The notes under the pieces were generated by a model. That model did not search any database, was not told where the DNA came from, and saw nothing but the letters and a program-made list of their open reading frames with translations. From Pseudomonadota bacterium (lineage in GTDB: Bacteria > Pseudomonadota > Gammaproteobacteria > Burkholderiales > Burkholderiaceae_C), in contig JAEWPH010000124.1 of NCBI GenBank assembly GCA_023460715.1, positions 1 to 56,814 of the forward strand: a DNA stretch of 56,814 nucleotides. Direction: 5' to 3'. Position numbers and translations under genes: made by a program. Shown in pieces: positions 45,703 through 55,100 of the stretch (positions within the stretch are counted from its first letter, which is position 1; every line of letters starts with the position of its first letter).

Positions 45703-45829
45703 CTTGCAGGTTGACCGAAGTCGGGCTGCGCATGCGGGATGCTCCGTGTTCGCGCGCGCAGGGTATTGGCTTAGAGTGCGGTGAGTCCATCCCCCTCCAC
45801 GGCCGTCCCGCGGCGGCAGTAAAGACCTG

Positions 45830-46582
45830 ATGCTGTTTTTTCGATGCTGGCGAGCGCTCTGGTGCGCTTTCTGCCTGCTGTTTGGCGCCTCGATCGCGCA
45901 GGCGCAGCCCGTGCAGGCGCGCAATCCGGTGACGGTGGACGCTGGCATGTCGTCGCGTGTCCTGGCCTGCACGGCCTGTCACGGACCCGAGGGGCGGGCG
46001 ACGCCCTACGGCTACTACCCGCGCATCGCAGGCAAGCCGGCCGGCTACCTGTACCACCAACTTCTGAACTTCCGCGATGGGCGGCGGAGTTATCCGCAGA
46101 TGGCCTACCTGCTCGAACATCTCCCCGATGCCTACCTGCGGGAGATGGCCGAGTACTTCGCCAGCCTTGACGTGCCCTACGTGCCGCCGCCTGCGCTGCC
46201 TTTGCCGCCGGCGGTCGAGGAGCGCGGCCGGCGGTTGGTGCTGGAGGGTGACGGGGCGCGCGGCATTCCGGCGTGCGTGCAATGCCATGGCACGTCGATG
46301 ACCGGCGTGGCGCCATCGGTGCCTGGGCTGTTGGGTTTGCCGCGGGACTATCTCAACAGTCAGCTTGGCGCATGGCAGACAGCCCAACGCCGCGGCACGG
46401 CGCCCGACTGCATGGCCCGGGTGGCCAAGCGGCTGACGCCGGACGATGTGAGCGCCGTGTCTGCCTGGCTGGCTACCCGCCCGGTACCGCAGGGCGGCAA
46501 ACCCGCTCGGGCTTTTGCGGGCCCGTTGCCCTGGGCCTGTGGCGGCGTCGATGGGGCCATCGTGCAGGAGGCACAGCAATGA
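45830..46582 (+). CDS. Di-haem cytochrome c4-like protein
   Basis: The 250-residue periplasmic protein has a signal peptide (cleavage probably after SIAQA, residue 25) and two haem-c sites, CTACH (47-51) and CVQCH (149-153). The PRIAGKPAGYLYHQLLNFRDG stretch is typical of c4/c553-type cytochromes. It is an electron carrier. Its stop overlaps the ATG of the tri-haem cytochrome gene (ATGA), so both are made together. Confidence 0.87.
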   Translation: MLFFRCWRALWCAFCLLFGASIAQAQPVQARNPVTVDAGMSSRVLACTACHGPEGRATPYGYYPRIAGKPAGYLYHQLLNFRDGRRSYPQMAYLLEHLPDAYLREMAEYFASLDVPYVPPPALPLPPAVEERGRRLVLEGDGARGIPACVQCHGTSMTGVAPSVPGLLGLPRDYLNSQLGAWQTAQRRGTAPDCMARVAKRLTPDDVSAVSAWLATRPVPQGGKPARAFAGPLPWACGGVDGAIVQEAQQ

Positions 46583-47886
46583 CCTGGCCGGTTCCACACA
46601 CGCGCAGGGGGTGGGCAGTGTGGGCGTTGGCGGCCGTCGCTGTGGCTGTGGTCTTGGGCATACTCACGGCATCCACTGGAGAACCCTGGCGCTGGGGGCG
46701 AGCCGTTGGGTCCGGGGCGCCGACGGCAGCGGAAGGGCTGTCTTCATCGTCCACGCTGGTCGCCCGCGGTGCCTACCTGGCGCGGGTGGGCAACTGCATG
46801 GGCTGCCACACCGTGCAGGGCGGTGCACCGTATGCCGGCGGGCGGAGCATCGAGACCCCGTTCGGCCAGGTGCGGGCCCCCAATCTCACTCCCGACGACG
46901 CCACCGGCCTGGGACGGTGGTCGGCAGACGAGTTCTGGACTGCTCTGCACGAAGGGCGCTCCCGTGATAGTCGGCTGCTGTATCCCGCGTTTCCGTACAC
47001 CAGCTACACCTCGATGGTGCGTGAAGATGCGGATGCCCTGTGGGCCTACTTGCGCACGGTCGCGCCCGTCCACCAGCCAAATCTGCCGCATGCGCTGAAG
47101 TATCCCTACAGCACGCAGTGGGCGTTGGCGGGGTGGCGCGCCCTGTTCTTTCGTCCCGGCGAGTGGCGCCCTGATCTTGCACGCCCGCCCGAATGGAACC
47201 GAGGCGCATACCTCGTTCAGTCGTTGGGGCACTGTGCCGCGTGCCATACCCCGCGCAACGCGCTGGGCGGTAGCAAGAGCCGTGCGGCCTGGGCGGGTGG
47301 AATGCTGGACGGCCAGGGCTGGTATGCCCCGGCCTTGAATGATCCGGCCCAGGCAGGCTTGCAGGACTGGCCGGTCGAAGACATCGTCGCTCTGCTGCGC
47401 GTGGGGGCTACCCCGCGGGCTGCTGTCAGTGGGCCCATGGCCGAGGTGGTGGTGCGAAGCACCCAGTACCTCGACGATGCCGATGCCCGGGCCGTGGCCG
47501 TCTATCTGCAAAGCCTGCCGTTGCAGCGTGCTGAACCGGAGGAGGCTGCCCAGCCAGTGGTGCAGACACTCCAGCGTGGGCAGGGCCTGTATACGCGCCA
47601 CTGCGCCCAGTGCCATGGGGACGGCGGCGAAGGGGTGGCCGGGGCAATGCCGCCGCTGGCGGGGAACCGGGCTGTGGTACTTCAACCGCCGGTCAACGTG
47701 ATCCGTACGATCCTGCATGGTGGGTATCTTCCAGCGACGGCGGGCAATCCACGGCCGCACGGAATGCCTCCGTTCCTGCACGTGCTCAGCGATGAGGAAA
47801 TCGCGGACGTGGCCACGTTCATCCGCAATGCCTGGGGCAACACGGCCCCATCCGTAGGTACCATAGATGTCTACCGTGCGCGCTAA
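46579..47886 (+). CDS. Tri-haem cytochrome c, dehydrogenase-subunit-like
   Basis: The 435-residue protein has an N-terminal membrane helix (12-30) and three haem-c sites: CMGCH (73-77), CAACH (219-223) and CAQCH (342-346). This is the layout of the cytochrome subunit of membrane alcohol or aldehyde dehydrogenases, which passes electrons to ubiquinone or an oxidase. No flavin or PQQ dehydrogenase subunit is adjacent; only the c4-like partner is. The ATG at 46579 overlaps the previous stop. Confidence 0.86.
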   Translation: MTWPVPHTRRGWAVWALAAVAVAVVLGILTASTGEPWRWGRAVGSGAPTAAEGLSSSSTLVARGAYLARVGNCMGCHTVQGGAPYAGGRSIETPFGQVRAPNLTPDDATGLGRWSADEFWTALHEGRSRDSRLLYPAFPYTSYTSMVREDADALWAYLRTVAPVHQPNLPHALKYPYSTQWALAGWRALFFRPGEWRPDLARPPEWNRGAYLVQSLGHCAACHTPRNALGGSKSRAAWAGGMLDGQGWYAPALNDPAQAGLQDWPVEDIVALLRVGATPRAAVSGPMAEVVVRSTQYLDDADARAVAVYLQSLPLQRAEPEEAAQPVVQTLQRGQGLYTRHCAQCHGDGGEGVAGAMPPLAGNRAVVLQPPVNVIRTILHGGYLPATAGNPRPHGMPPFLHVLSDEEIADVATFIRNAWGNTAPSVGTIDVYRAR

Positions 47887-47942
47887 AAAAAAGCGCATGC
47901 GTCGTGCAGCCTCCGCCGTTGATTCCGTCAAGGACCTCCCTC

Positions 47943-48332
47943 ATGGACCGACCGTCCGCCCCCAGTGGCCTCGCGCCTTCCGCATCCGCCGCCGCCGAAT
48001 GGTCGGTGGTCTGTCTCTGCGCCGAATGGTGTGGCGTGTGCCGGGAATACGAAGGGCTCTTCAAGGCACTGGAATCGCTGCATCCTGGGGTGAGGTTTCT
48101 CTGGATCGATGTCGAGGATCGCGAGGATATCGTCGAGGATTTCGACGTCGAGACCTTTCCCTCGCTGCTGATTGCCCAGGGCCCACTGGTCCGTTTCCTG
48201 GGGCCGTTGCTGCCCCAGTCCGGAGTGCTGGACCGCCTGTTGCGCAGCCTCATGGAGCGCCCCGGGGCCGAGGCGGGGCCGGGGGAGGAGGCCCAGGCGC
48301 TGTGGGCCCGCGTGCGTGCTGCAAACGTGTAG
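47943..48332 (+). CDS. Thioredoxin-like protein
   Basis: The 129-residue protein has a thioredoxin fold with active site AEWCGVC (about 25-31), the following strand VRFLWIDVEDRED and cis-Pro in DVETFPSLLIAQ. It lacks a signal peptide, so it should be cytoplasmic. The CGVC centre differs from CGPC of classical thioredoxin. The ATG at 47943 is 57 bp after the tri-haem gene; a start 13 codons earlier is possible. Confidence 0.8.
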   Translation: MDRPSAPSGLAPSASAAAEWSVVCLCAEWCGVCREYEGLFKALESLHPGVRFLWIDVEDREDIVEDFDVETFPSLLIAQGPLVRFLGPLLPQSGVLDRLLRSLMERPGAEAGPGEEAQALWARVRAANV

Positions 48333-48362
48333 GCCTAGGATGCAAGTTGCGTGCCGCCAGCT

Positions 48363-48391
48363 TTGCAAAGCGGGGCTTTAACCGCTACAAT
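48363..48391 (+). promoter_or_regulatory. Promoter of the rimP-nusA-infB operon
   Basis: TTGCAA (48363-48368) and TACAAT (48386-48391) are separated by exactly 17 bp, a good sigma-70 promoter. Transcription should begin near 48398, only about 11 bp before an intrinsic terminator. Confidence 0.75.
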
Positions 48392-48408
48392 AGCGGCTTC
48401 ACGACCAA

Positions 48409-48438
48409 ACGGGCGGGTACTCACCGCCCGTTTTTTTT
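48409..48438 (+). terminator. Leader terminator/attenuator before rimP
   Basis: ACGGGCGG (48409-48416) pairs perfectly with CCGCCCGT (48424-48431) over a 7-nt loop, followed by eight T. It stands between the operon promoter and rimP, so most transcripts would end after about 40 nt unless antitermination occurs. Confidence 0.85.
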
Positions 48439-48525
48439 GGGCGTTTGCTTTTCGAGCTCGAAGCTGCCGGGTTGACTGGGTGGTTGTCGGGTTTTTCGCA
48501 CTTCTGGAAACTGAACAGAACACAC

Positions 48526-49119
48526 GTGGCATTGCAAGAGATCGTCGAACAGACAGTGGCTGGCCTGGGTTACGACCTGGTGGAGGTGGAACGCTCCGCC
48601 GGCGGGCTGCTGCGCATCACCATCGATCTGCCATGGAGCGCGCCCGATGTGAACGCGCAACTGCCCGTGGCCGAGCAGTTCGTGACCGTCGAGGACTGCG
48701 AGAAGGTCACGCGCCAGTTGCAGTTCGCCCTGGAAGTCGACGGCGTCGAATACAAGCGGCTGGAAGTGTCGTCCCCCGGCATCGATCGCCCCCTGCGCCA
48801 CGAGCAGGATTTCCTGCGGTTTGCCGGCGAGGTGATCGACATCACCTTGAAGGCGCCCCTGGGTGCTGCTGCCGAAGGCCAGGTGAATGCCAATCGCAAG
48901 AAATTCCGCGGCACGCTGGAGCGGGCCGAGTCAGGCGGCTGGCAAATCGTGTGGAGCGATGAGCCGCCGCCCAAGCCTGGCCAGAGAGTCAGCAAAAAGC
49001 GTGTGCCGCCGCCGTTGCAGGCCCTGGGCTTCACGCTGGACGAACTGCGCGATGCACGTCTCGCGCCCATCGTGGATTTCAAGGGGCGTGGCTCCAAGGC
49101 CGGGCCTCCGCCGGGCTGA
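48526..49119 (+). CDS. rimP: Ribosome maturation factor RimP
   Basis: The 197-residue protein assists 30S assembly. It has VEQTVAGLGYDLVEVERS near the N-terminus, the RimP signature LEVSSPGIDRPLRHEQDFLRFAG, and a C-terminal SH3-like domain with ARLAPIVDF. I use GTG at 48526, where the family begins; the extension upstream crosses the attenuator. It is somewhat longer than E. coli RimP because of an inserted loop (SDEPPPKPGQRVSKKRVPPP). Confidence 0.9.
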   Translation: MALQEIVEQTVAGLGYDLVEVERSAGGLLRITIDLPWSAPDVNAQLPVAEQFVTVEDCEKVTRQLQFALEVDGVEYKRLEVSSPGIDRPLRHEQDFLRFAGEVIDITLKAPLGAAAEGQVNANRKKFRGTLERAESGGWQIVWSDEPPPKPGQRVSKKRVPPPLQALGFTLDELRDARLAPIVDFKGRGSKAGPPPG

Positions 49120-49196
49120 GACTTCAAAGATAAAAATTTCGGACCAGCGCTGCCGGCGTAGGCCCCCAAGTGATTGAGAAACAGGAGAGTCGTCGC

Positions 49197-50684
49197 ATGA
49201 ATCGCGAATTGTTGATGTTGGTTGAGGCTATTTCGCGTGAGAAGAACGTCGAGCGCGATGTGGTGTTTGGCGCCGTCGAATCCGCCCTGGCGCAGGCGAC
49301 GAAAAAGCTGTACCCCGGCGAAGTGGACATTCGCGTCGCCATCGACCGCGACAGCGGTAACTACGAGACTTTCCGCCGCTGGCTGGTGGTGCCCGACGAT
49401 GCCGGCCTGCAAAATCCGGATGCTGAAGAACTGCTGATGGACGCGCAGGAGCGCATCGCCGATGTCGAGGTCGGCGAGTACATCGAAGAAGGTGTCGAGT
49501 CCGTGCCCATCGGCCGCATCGGTGCGATGGCTGCCAAGCAGGTGATCCTGCAGAAGATCCGCGACGCCGAGCGCGAGATGCTGCTCAACGACTTCATGTC
49601 CCGCGGCGAGCGCATCTTCACCGGTACCGTCAAGCGCATGGACAAAGGCGACATCATTGTCGAGTCCGGCCGCGTGGAAGGCCGCCTGCGCCGGGGCGAG
49701 ATGATCCCCAAGGAAAACCTGCGCAACGGCGACCGCGTGCGGGCCATGATCATGGAAGTCGACCTCACGCTGCGGGGCGCGCCGATCATCCTCTCGCGCT
49801 CGGCGCCGGAATTCATGATCGAGCTGTTCCGCAACGAGGTTCCCGAGATCGAGCAGGGGCTGCTGGAGATCAAGAGCTGCGCCCGCGATGCCGGCAGCCG
49901 CGCCAAGATCGCCGTGCTGTCCCATGACAAGCGCGTGGATCCCATCGGTACCTGCGTCGGCGTCCGCGGCACCCGCGTCAACGCGGTGACCAATGAACTG
50001 GCCGGAGAGCGTGTGGACATCGTGCTGTGGTCCGAAGACCCCGCACAGTTCGTGATCGGCGCGCTGGCGCCGGCCAACGTCTCGTCCATCGTGGTGGACG
50101 AAGAAAAGCACGCCATGGATGTGGTGGTGGACGAGGAGAACCTCGCGATCGCCATCGGCCGCGGCGGTCAGAACGTGCGCCTGGCTTCCGAACTCACGGG
50201 CTGGAAGATCAACATCATGGACGCGGCGGAGTCGGCCCAGAAGCAGGCCAACGAAACCGATGCGTCCCGCAAGCTGTTCATGGAAAAGCTGGATGTGGAC
50301 GAAGAGATCGCCGACATCCTGATTGCCGAAGGTTTCGCCAGCCTGGAAGAGGTGGCCTATGTGCCGCTGCAGGAAATGCTGGAGATCGAGAGCTTCGACG
50401 AAGACACCGTCAACGAGCTGCGCGCCCGCGCCAAGGACGCCCTGCTCACGATGGAAATCGCCCGCGAGGAAAGCGTCGAGGGCGTGTCGCAGAACTTGCG
50501 TGACCTCGAGGGCCTGACGCCCGATCTCATCGCCAAGCTGGCGGAGGGTGGGGTGCACACGCGTGATGACTTGGCCGATCTGGCCATTGATGAACTGACC
50601 GACCTGACCGGACAGTCCGAAGAAGATGCCAAGGCCTTGATCATGAAGGCGCGCGAGCACTGGTTCGCAGGGCAGCAAGAGTAA
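49197..50684 (+). CDS. nusA: Transcription termination/antitermination factor NusA
   Basis: The 495-residue protein has the N-terminal RNA-polymerase-binding domain ([20 protein letters not shown]), an S1 domain (about 135-200), two KH domains (including [21 protein letters not shown] and [21 protein letters not shown]) and two C-terminal acidic helix-hairpin-helix repeats. Length equals E. coli NusA (495). AGGAGAG precedes the ATG. NusA pauses or protects RNA polymerase and might act on the operon's own leader terminator. Confidence 0.95.
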   Translation: MNRELLMLVEAISREKNVERDVVFGAVESALAQATKKLYPGEVDIRVAIDRDSGNYETFRRWLVVPDDAGLQNPDAEELLMDAQERIADVEVGEYIEEGVESVPIGRIGAMAAKQVILQKIRDAEREMLLNDFMSRGERIFTGTVKRMDKGDIIVESGRVEGRLRRGEMIPKENLRNGDRVRAMIMEVDLTLRGAPIILSRSAPEFMIELFRNEVPEIEQGLLEIKSCARDAGSRAKIAVLSHDKRVDPIGTCVGVRGTRVNAVTNELAGERVDIVLWSEDPAQFVIGALAPANVSSIVVDEEKHAMDVVVDEENLAIAIGRGGQNVRLASELTGWKINIMDAAESAQKQANETDASRKLFMEKLDVDEEIADILIAEGFASLEEVAYVPLQEMLEIESFDEDTVNELRARAKDALLTMEIAREESVEGVSQNLRDLEGLTPDLIAKLAEGGVHTRDDLADLAIDELTDLTGQSEEDAKALIMKAREHWFAGQQE

Positions 50685-50708
50685 GGTCAGGGGAGGTACG
50701 AGCCAAAT

Positions 50709-53549
50709 ATGTCCAGTAATACCGTCGCCGAGTTCGCCACCGAACTCAAGAAATCACCGGAAACCCTGCTTGACCAACTCAAGTCCGCAGGCGTGGCGAA
50801 GTCCGCGCCCAGCGATGCGTTGACCGAGTCCGACAAGCAGAAGCTGTTGGCCTTCCTGCAAGCCAGCCATGGCACGGCTTCGGCCGATCGCAAGAAGATC
50901 ACCCTGACCAAGAAGTCGACCAGCGAGATCAAGCAGGCCGATGCCACGGGCAAGGCGCGCACGATCCAGGTGGAAGTGCGCAAGAAGCGCACCTTCATCA
51001 AGCGCGAGGATGACGAAGGCGTGGCAGAGAACGAAGAGTCCTCCGCTGCACCGTCCCCCGAGGATCTTGAGCTGGCGCGCCGCGAGGAAGAGGCGCGTCG
51101 CCAGGCCGAGCTGATCAGTCGCCAGGAAGCCGAACTCACGGTCAAGCGCCGTGAGCGCGAAGCGCGCGAACTGCGCGAACGCGAGGCCGAAGAGCGCGCC
51201 GCGGCCTATGCCGCCCAGCAGGCCGAGAAGAAGGCCGTGGCTTCTGCCGAGAAGGAAGAAGCCTCTCGCGAAGCCGCAGCCGAAGCGGAAGCCCGTTCCA
51301 AGGCCCAGGCGGAAGCCCGTGCGAAGGCCGAGGCCGAGTCGTCTGCCCGTGCTGCGGAAGAGTCCGCGCGCGCCGCCGACCTGGACGAACGCCGCCGCAA
51401 GGCCCTCGCCGAGGCGGAGGCCATCCGCGCCATGATGGCCACGCCCAAGAAGGTCATGGTCGCCAAGAAGCCCGAGGAACTCAAGCCGGCGGCCAAGGCC
51501 CCGGGGGCTGCCGATGCCAAGAAGGGCACGCTGCACAAGCCAGCCACGGTGCCGGGTGCGGCCCGCGCCGGTGCGGGTGCACCGGCCGCGCCAGGTTCCG
51601 GCAAGGAAGTGAAGTCGGCCAAGCTGTCCTCCAGCTGGGCAGGCGATCCGGCCAAGAAGAAGGAAATCAAGACCCGCGGCGACAGCAGTGGCGGTGTGGG
51701 GCGCAACAACTGGCGCGGCGGCCCGCGCGGCCGCCGTGGCAATGACCGCGACGACCAGCAAGGCCGTCAGCCGCAGGCCCCGGTGGAGGCGCGCATCATC
51801 GAAGTGCATGTGCCCGAGACCATCACGGTGGCCGAGCTGGCGCACAAGATGTCGATCAAGGCGTCCGAGGTCATCAAGGCGCTGATGAAGATGGGCCAGA
51901 TGGTCACCATCAACCAGCCGCTGGACCAGGACACCGCCATGATCGTGGTCGAGGAAATGGGCCACAAGGCCGTCGTGGCGGCGCTGGACGATCCGGAAGC
52001 CTTCACCGACGAAGAGTCGACCGGTCCACAGGCCGAGGCGCTGCCGCGCGCTCCTGTGGTGACCGTGATGGGCCACGTCGACCACGGCAAGACCTCGCTG
52101 CTGGACTACATCCGCCGCGCCAAGGTGGCCGCGGGCGAAGCCGGCGGTATCACGCAGCACATCGGTGCCTACCACGTGGAAACGCCGCGCGGCATGGTGT
52201 CGTTCCTCGATACCCCCGGTCACGAGGCCTTCACGGCCATGCGTGCCCGCGGTGCCCAGGCGACCGACATCGTCATCCTGGTGGTGGCGGCCGACGACGG
52301 CGTGATGCCCCAGACGAAGGAAGCCATCAAGCACGCGAAGGCGGCTGGTGTTCCGATCGTGGTGGCCATCACCAAGTCCGACAAGCCCGATGCCAACTTC
52401 GAACGCGTCAAGCAAGAGCTGGTGGTCGAGGAAGTGGTGCCGGAAGAGTACGGCGGCGAATCGCCGTTCGTGCCGGTGTCCTCCAAGACCGGTGCCGGTA
52501 TCGACGATCTGCTGGAGCAGGTGCTGCTGCAGGCCGAAGTGCTGGAACTGAAGGCGCCCGTCGAGTCGCTGGCCAAGGGCCTGGTGATCGAAGCGCAACT
52601 GGACAAGGGCCGCGGCCCTGTGGCCACGGTGCTGGTGCAGTCCGGTACGCTGAAGGTCGGCGACATCGTGCTGGCCGGCCAGACCTATGGCCGCGTGCGC
52701 GCCATGCTGGACGAGAACGGCAAGCCTGCCAAGACGGCGGGTCCGTCGATCCCGGTGGAAATCCAGGGTCTGACCGAAGTGCCGCAGGCCGGCGACGACT
52801 TCCAGGTGCTGAGCGACGAACGCCGTGCCCGCGAAGTGGCGACCTACCGCGCTGGCAAGTTCCGCAACACCAAGCTGGCCAAGCAGCAGGCTGCGAAGCT
52901 GGAGAACATGTTCGCCGACATGACGGCGGGTGAGGTCAAGACCCTCCCCATCATCGTCAAGGCCGACGTGCAGGGTTCGCAGGAAGCGCTGTCGCAGTCT
53001 CTGCTCAAGCTGTCGACCGACGAAGTCAAGGTCCAGCTGGTGTATGCCGGCGTGGGCGGCATCAGCGAGTCCGACATCAACCTGGCGATCGCCTCCAAGG
53101 CCATCGTGATCGGCTTCAACGTGCGTGCCGATGCCGGCGCGCGCAAGACGGCCGAGAGCAACGGTGTCGACCTGCACTACTACAGCATCATCTATGACGC
53201 TGTGGATGAGCTCAAGGTCGCCATGTCCGGCATGCTGGCTCCCGAGCAGCGCGAGGAAGTCATCGGTACGGCCGAGATCCGCACGGTGTTTGTCGCCACG
53301 AAGATCGGCACGATTGCTGGTTCGTACATCACGTCCGGCATGGTCCACCGCAATGCACGCTTCCGCCTGCTGCGCGACAACGTCGTGGTCTACACGGGCG
53401 AAGTCGACTCGGTCAAGCGCCTGAAGGACGACGTCAAGGAAGTCAAGGAAGGCTTCGAGTGCGGTATCAAGTTGAAGAACTACAGCGACATCAAGGAAGG
53501 TGATCAGCTCGAGTTCTTCGACATCAAGGAAATCGCGCGGACGCTTTGA
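50709..53549 (+). CDS. infB: Translation initiation factor IF-2
   Basis: The 946-residue GTPase places initiator tRNA on the 30S subunit. It has an N-terminal IF2_N fold ([19 protein letters not shown]), a long charged Ala/Glu/Lys/Arg linker (about 110-330), a second IF2_N-like segment ([20 protein letters not shown]), then the G domain with GHVDHGKTS (about 455-463), DTPGHEAF and TKSD, and the C-terminal domains. GGGGAGG stands before the ATG. It follows nusA by 24 bp. Confidence 0.96.
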   Translation: MSSNTVAEFATELKKSPETLLDQLKSAGVAKSAPSDALTESDKQKLLAFLQASHGTASADRKKITLTKKSTSEIKQADATGKARTIQVEVRKKRTFIKREDDEGVAENEESSAAPSPEDLELARREEEARRQAELISRQEAELTVKRREREARELREREAEERAAAYAAQQAEKKAVASAEKEEASREAAAEAEARSKAQAEARAKAEAESSARAAEESARAADLDERRRKALAEAEAIRAMMATPKKVMVAKKPEELKPAAKAPGAADAKKGTLHKPATVPGAARAGAGAPAAPGSGKEVKSAKLSSSWAGDPAKKKEIKTRGDSSGGVGRNNWRGGPRGRRGNDRDDQQGRQPQAPVEARIIEVHVPETITVAELAHKMSIKASEVIKALMKMGQMVTINQPLDQDTAMIVVEEMGHKAVVAALDDPEAFTDEESTGPQAEALPRAPVVTVMGHVDHGKTSLLDYIRRAKVAAGEAGGITQHIGAYHVETPRGMVSFLDTPGHEAFTAMRARGAQATDIVILVVAADDGVMPQTKEAIKHAKAAGVPIVVAITKSDKPDANFERVKQELVVEEVVPEEYGGESPFVPVSSKTGAGIDDLLEQVLLQAEVLELKAPVESLAKGLVIEAQLDKGRGPVATVLVQSGTLKVGDIVLAGQTYGRVRAMLDENGKPAKTAGPSIPVEIQGLTEVPQAGDDFQVLSDERRAREVATYRAGKFRNTKLAKQQAAKLENMFADMTAGEVKTLPIIVKADVQGSQEALSQSLLKLSTDEVKVQLVYAGVGGISESDINLAIASKAIVIGFNVRADAGARKTAESNGVDLHYYSIIYDAVDELKVAMSGMLAPEQREEVIGTAEIRTVFVATKIGTIAGSYITSGMVHRNARFRLLRDNVVVYTGEVDSVKRLKDDVKEVKEGFECGIKLKNYSDIKEGDQLEFFDIKEIARTL

Positions 53550-53634
53550 TGCAATCTTTTTGCACCCCATACAGCCCGCGCATCGCCAGCGCGGCATCGC
53601 ACGCCGCCCCTCAGAGGGCTGCGGAGCAAGCCAC

Positions 53635-53718
53635 GCCAGCGGACGCCACGGAACTGGCTTTGCCAGGCCGTCGGCGTCGTCCCCCTGAGGGGGGAAGGCG
53701 CGAAGCGACTCAGGGGGG
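53635..53718 (-). repeat. Interspersed repeat family 2, copy B
   Basis: The minus strand contains CCCCCTGAGTCGCTTCGCG, CTTCCCCC, GGGGGACGACGCC, GGCAAAGCCAGTTCCGTGG and CGTCCGCTGGC, matching copy A at 30122-30224. It fills the infB-rbfA gap (53550-53727). On the plus strand its G run (53712-53718) ends ten bases before the rbfA ATG and may serve as ribosome site. Confidence 0.75.
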
Positions 53719-53727
53719 GAATTGAAT

Positions 53728-54105
53728 ATGGCTGGCAAGAAATCCTCCACGCCCAACCGCAGCTTCAAGGTCGCGGACCAGATCCAGCGCGACCTGACCG
53801 AGCTGATCCGCGAGTTGAAGGACCCGCGCATCGGCATGGTCACCCTGCAGGCGGTGGAGGTCACTCCCGACTACGCGCACGCGAAGGTGTTCTTCAGCGT
53901 GCTCGTGGGCGACACCGATGCGACCCAGGAAGCGCTCAACCAGGCGTCGGGGTTCCTGCGCAACGGCCTGTTCAAGCGTTTGCACATCCACACCGTGCCT
54001 ACGCTGCACTTCGTGTTCGACCGCACCACCGAGCGTGCGTCGGACATGAACGCGCTGATCGCGCGCGCCGTGGCTTCGCGCTCCAAAGACGACGACGAAG
54101 CATGA
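53728..54105 (+). CDS. rbfA: 30S ribosome-binding factor RbfA
   Basis: The 125-residue KH-fold protein helps mature the 5' end of 16S rRNA. Family segments are [18 protein letters not shown] (11-28), [29 protein letters not shown] and [19 protein letters not shown]. The ATG at 53728 is used; a TTG two codons earlier is possible. Its stop overlaps the truB start (ATGA). Confidence 0.93.
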   Translation: MAGKKSSTPNRSFKVADQIQRDLTELIRELKDPRIGMVTLQAVEVTPDYAHAKVFFSVLVGDTDATQEALNQASGFLRNGLFKRLHIHTVPTLHFVFDRTTERASDMNALIARAVASRSKDDDEA

Positions 54106-55100
54106 CGGTACGCGCTCCCCGCATCCGGGTGCAGCGGCGCCCGGTGCACGGAGTGCTGCTGCTCGACAAACCCCTGGGCTTTTCCAGCAACGACGCGTTG
54201 CAGAAGGCCAAGTGGTTGCTGCGCGCCGAAAAGGCCGGCCATACCGGAACGCTCGACCCCCTGGCCAGCGGCGTGTTGCCGCTGTGCTTTGGTGCGGCCA
54301 CCAAGTTCAGCCAACTGCAGCTGGACGCGCCCAAGACCTATGAGGCCGTCGCTTTGCTGGGCACCACCACGACCACCGGCGATGCCGAGGGCGAGGTGGT
54401 GGAACGCCGCGCGGTGGACATGGCGGCACTGACGCCCGAGCGTCTGTCCGCTGTGCAGCAGCAGTTCACCGGCCCCATTCGCCAGGTGCCGCCGATGCAC
54501 AGCGCGCTCAAGAAGGACGGCAAGGCGCTGTACGAATACGCGCGCGCCGGGATCGAGGTCGAGCGGCCCGCGCGGGATGTGGTGATTCATGCATTGGAAT
54601 TGGCTCTAATGCAGACGGAGCAAGCGCAGCCAGCTATCAAAATGGTAGTGCAGTGCAGCAAGGGCACCTACATCCGTACCCTGGGCGAGGACGTGGGCCG
54701 GGCCTTGGGCTGCGGTGCGCACCTGGTCTTTCTACGCCGCATCGATACGGGTGGGCTGGGCGTGGACCGCTGCATCACGCTGCAGGCACTGGAGGCCATG
54801 ACGGAAGACGAGCGCATGGCCTGCGTGCACCCTGTGGAAACCCTGCTGGCCGGGCATGCGAATGTCACGCTCGACAGCGAAAATGCAGGCCGGTTTCTGT
54901 CCGGCATGCGCAGGCGGGGCCCCTGGCCCGATGCCGAAGCCGTGGCCGTGTTCGGGGACCAGCCCCGCGCACTTCTAGGGGTGGCCCATGTGGCAGGCGG
55001 CGAACTCATTCCGGAACGGCTCCTGAGCCCTCTGGAGATTCAACAGATTCTGGAACAAAAAACGCCGCCTGCAGAGCGCGGCACATTGGAAGCACTATGA
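54102..55100 (+). CDS. truB: tRNA pseudouridine-55 synthase TruB
   Basis: The 332-residue enzyme converts U55 of tRNA T-loops to pseudouridine. It has [14 protein letters not shown] (17-30), catalytic Asp in [17 protein letters not shown] (about 45-61), [17 protein letters not shown] and [15 protein letters not shown], with a C-terminal PUA-like part. Codons near 166-180 ([15 protein letters not shown]) are encoded by a copy of repeat family 1. They replace a normally variable loop and strand and make the protein only about three residues longer than expected there. It is coupled to rbfA and typA by overlapping codons. Confidence 0.94.
   Translation: MTVRAPRIRVQRRPVHGVLLLDKPLGFSSNDALQKAKWLLRAEKAGHTGTLDPLASGVLPLCFGAATKFSQLQLDAPKTYEAVALLGTTTTTGDAEGEVVERRAVDMAALTPERLSAVQQQFTGPIRQVPPMHSALKKDGKALYEYARAGIEVERPARDVVIHALELALMQTEQAQPAIKMVVQCSKGTYIRTLGEDVGRALGCGAHLVFLRRIDTGGLGVDRCITLQALEAMTEDERMACVHPVETLLAGHANVTLDSENAGRFLSGMRRRGPWPDAEAVAVFGDQPRALLGVAHVAGGELIPERLLSPLEIQQILEQKTPPAERGTLEAL
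54596..54640 (+). repeat. Interspersed repeat family 1 copy inside truB
   Basis: TTGGCTCTAATGCAGACGG followed by AGCAAGCGCAGCCAGCTATC matches the minus strand of the copies at 24095 and 26878 (GGCCT..AG..CAAGCGCA.GCAGCTATCA). Here it is translated in frame as part of TruB. Confidence 0.6.
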
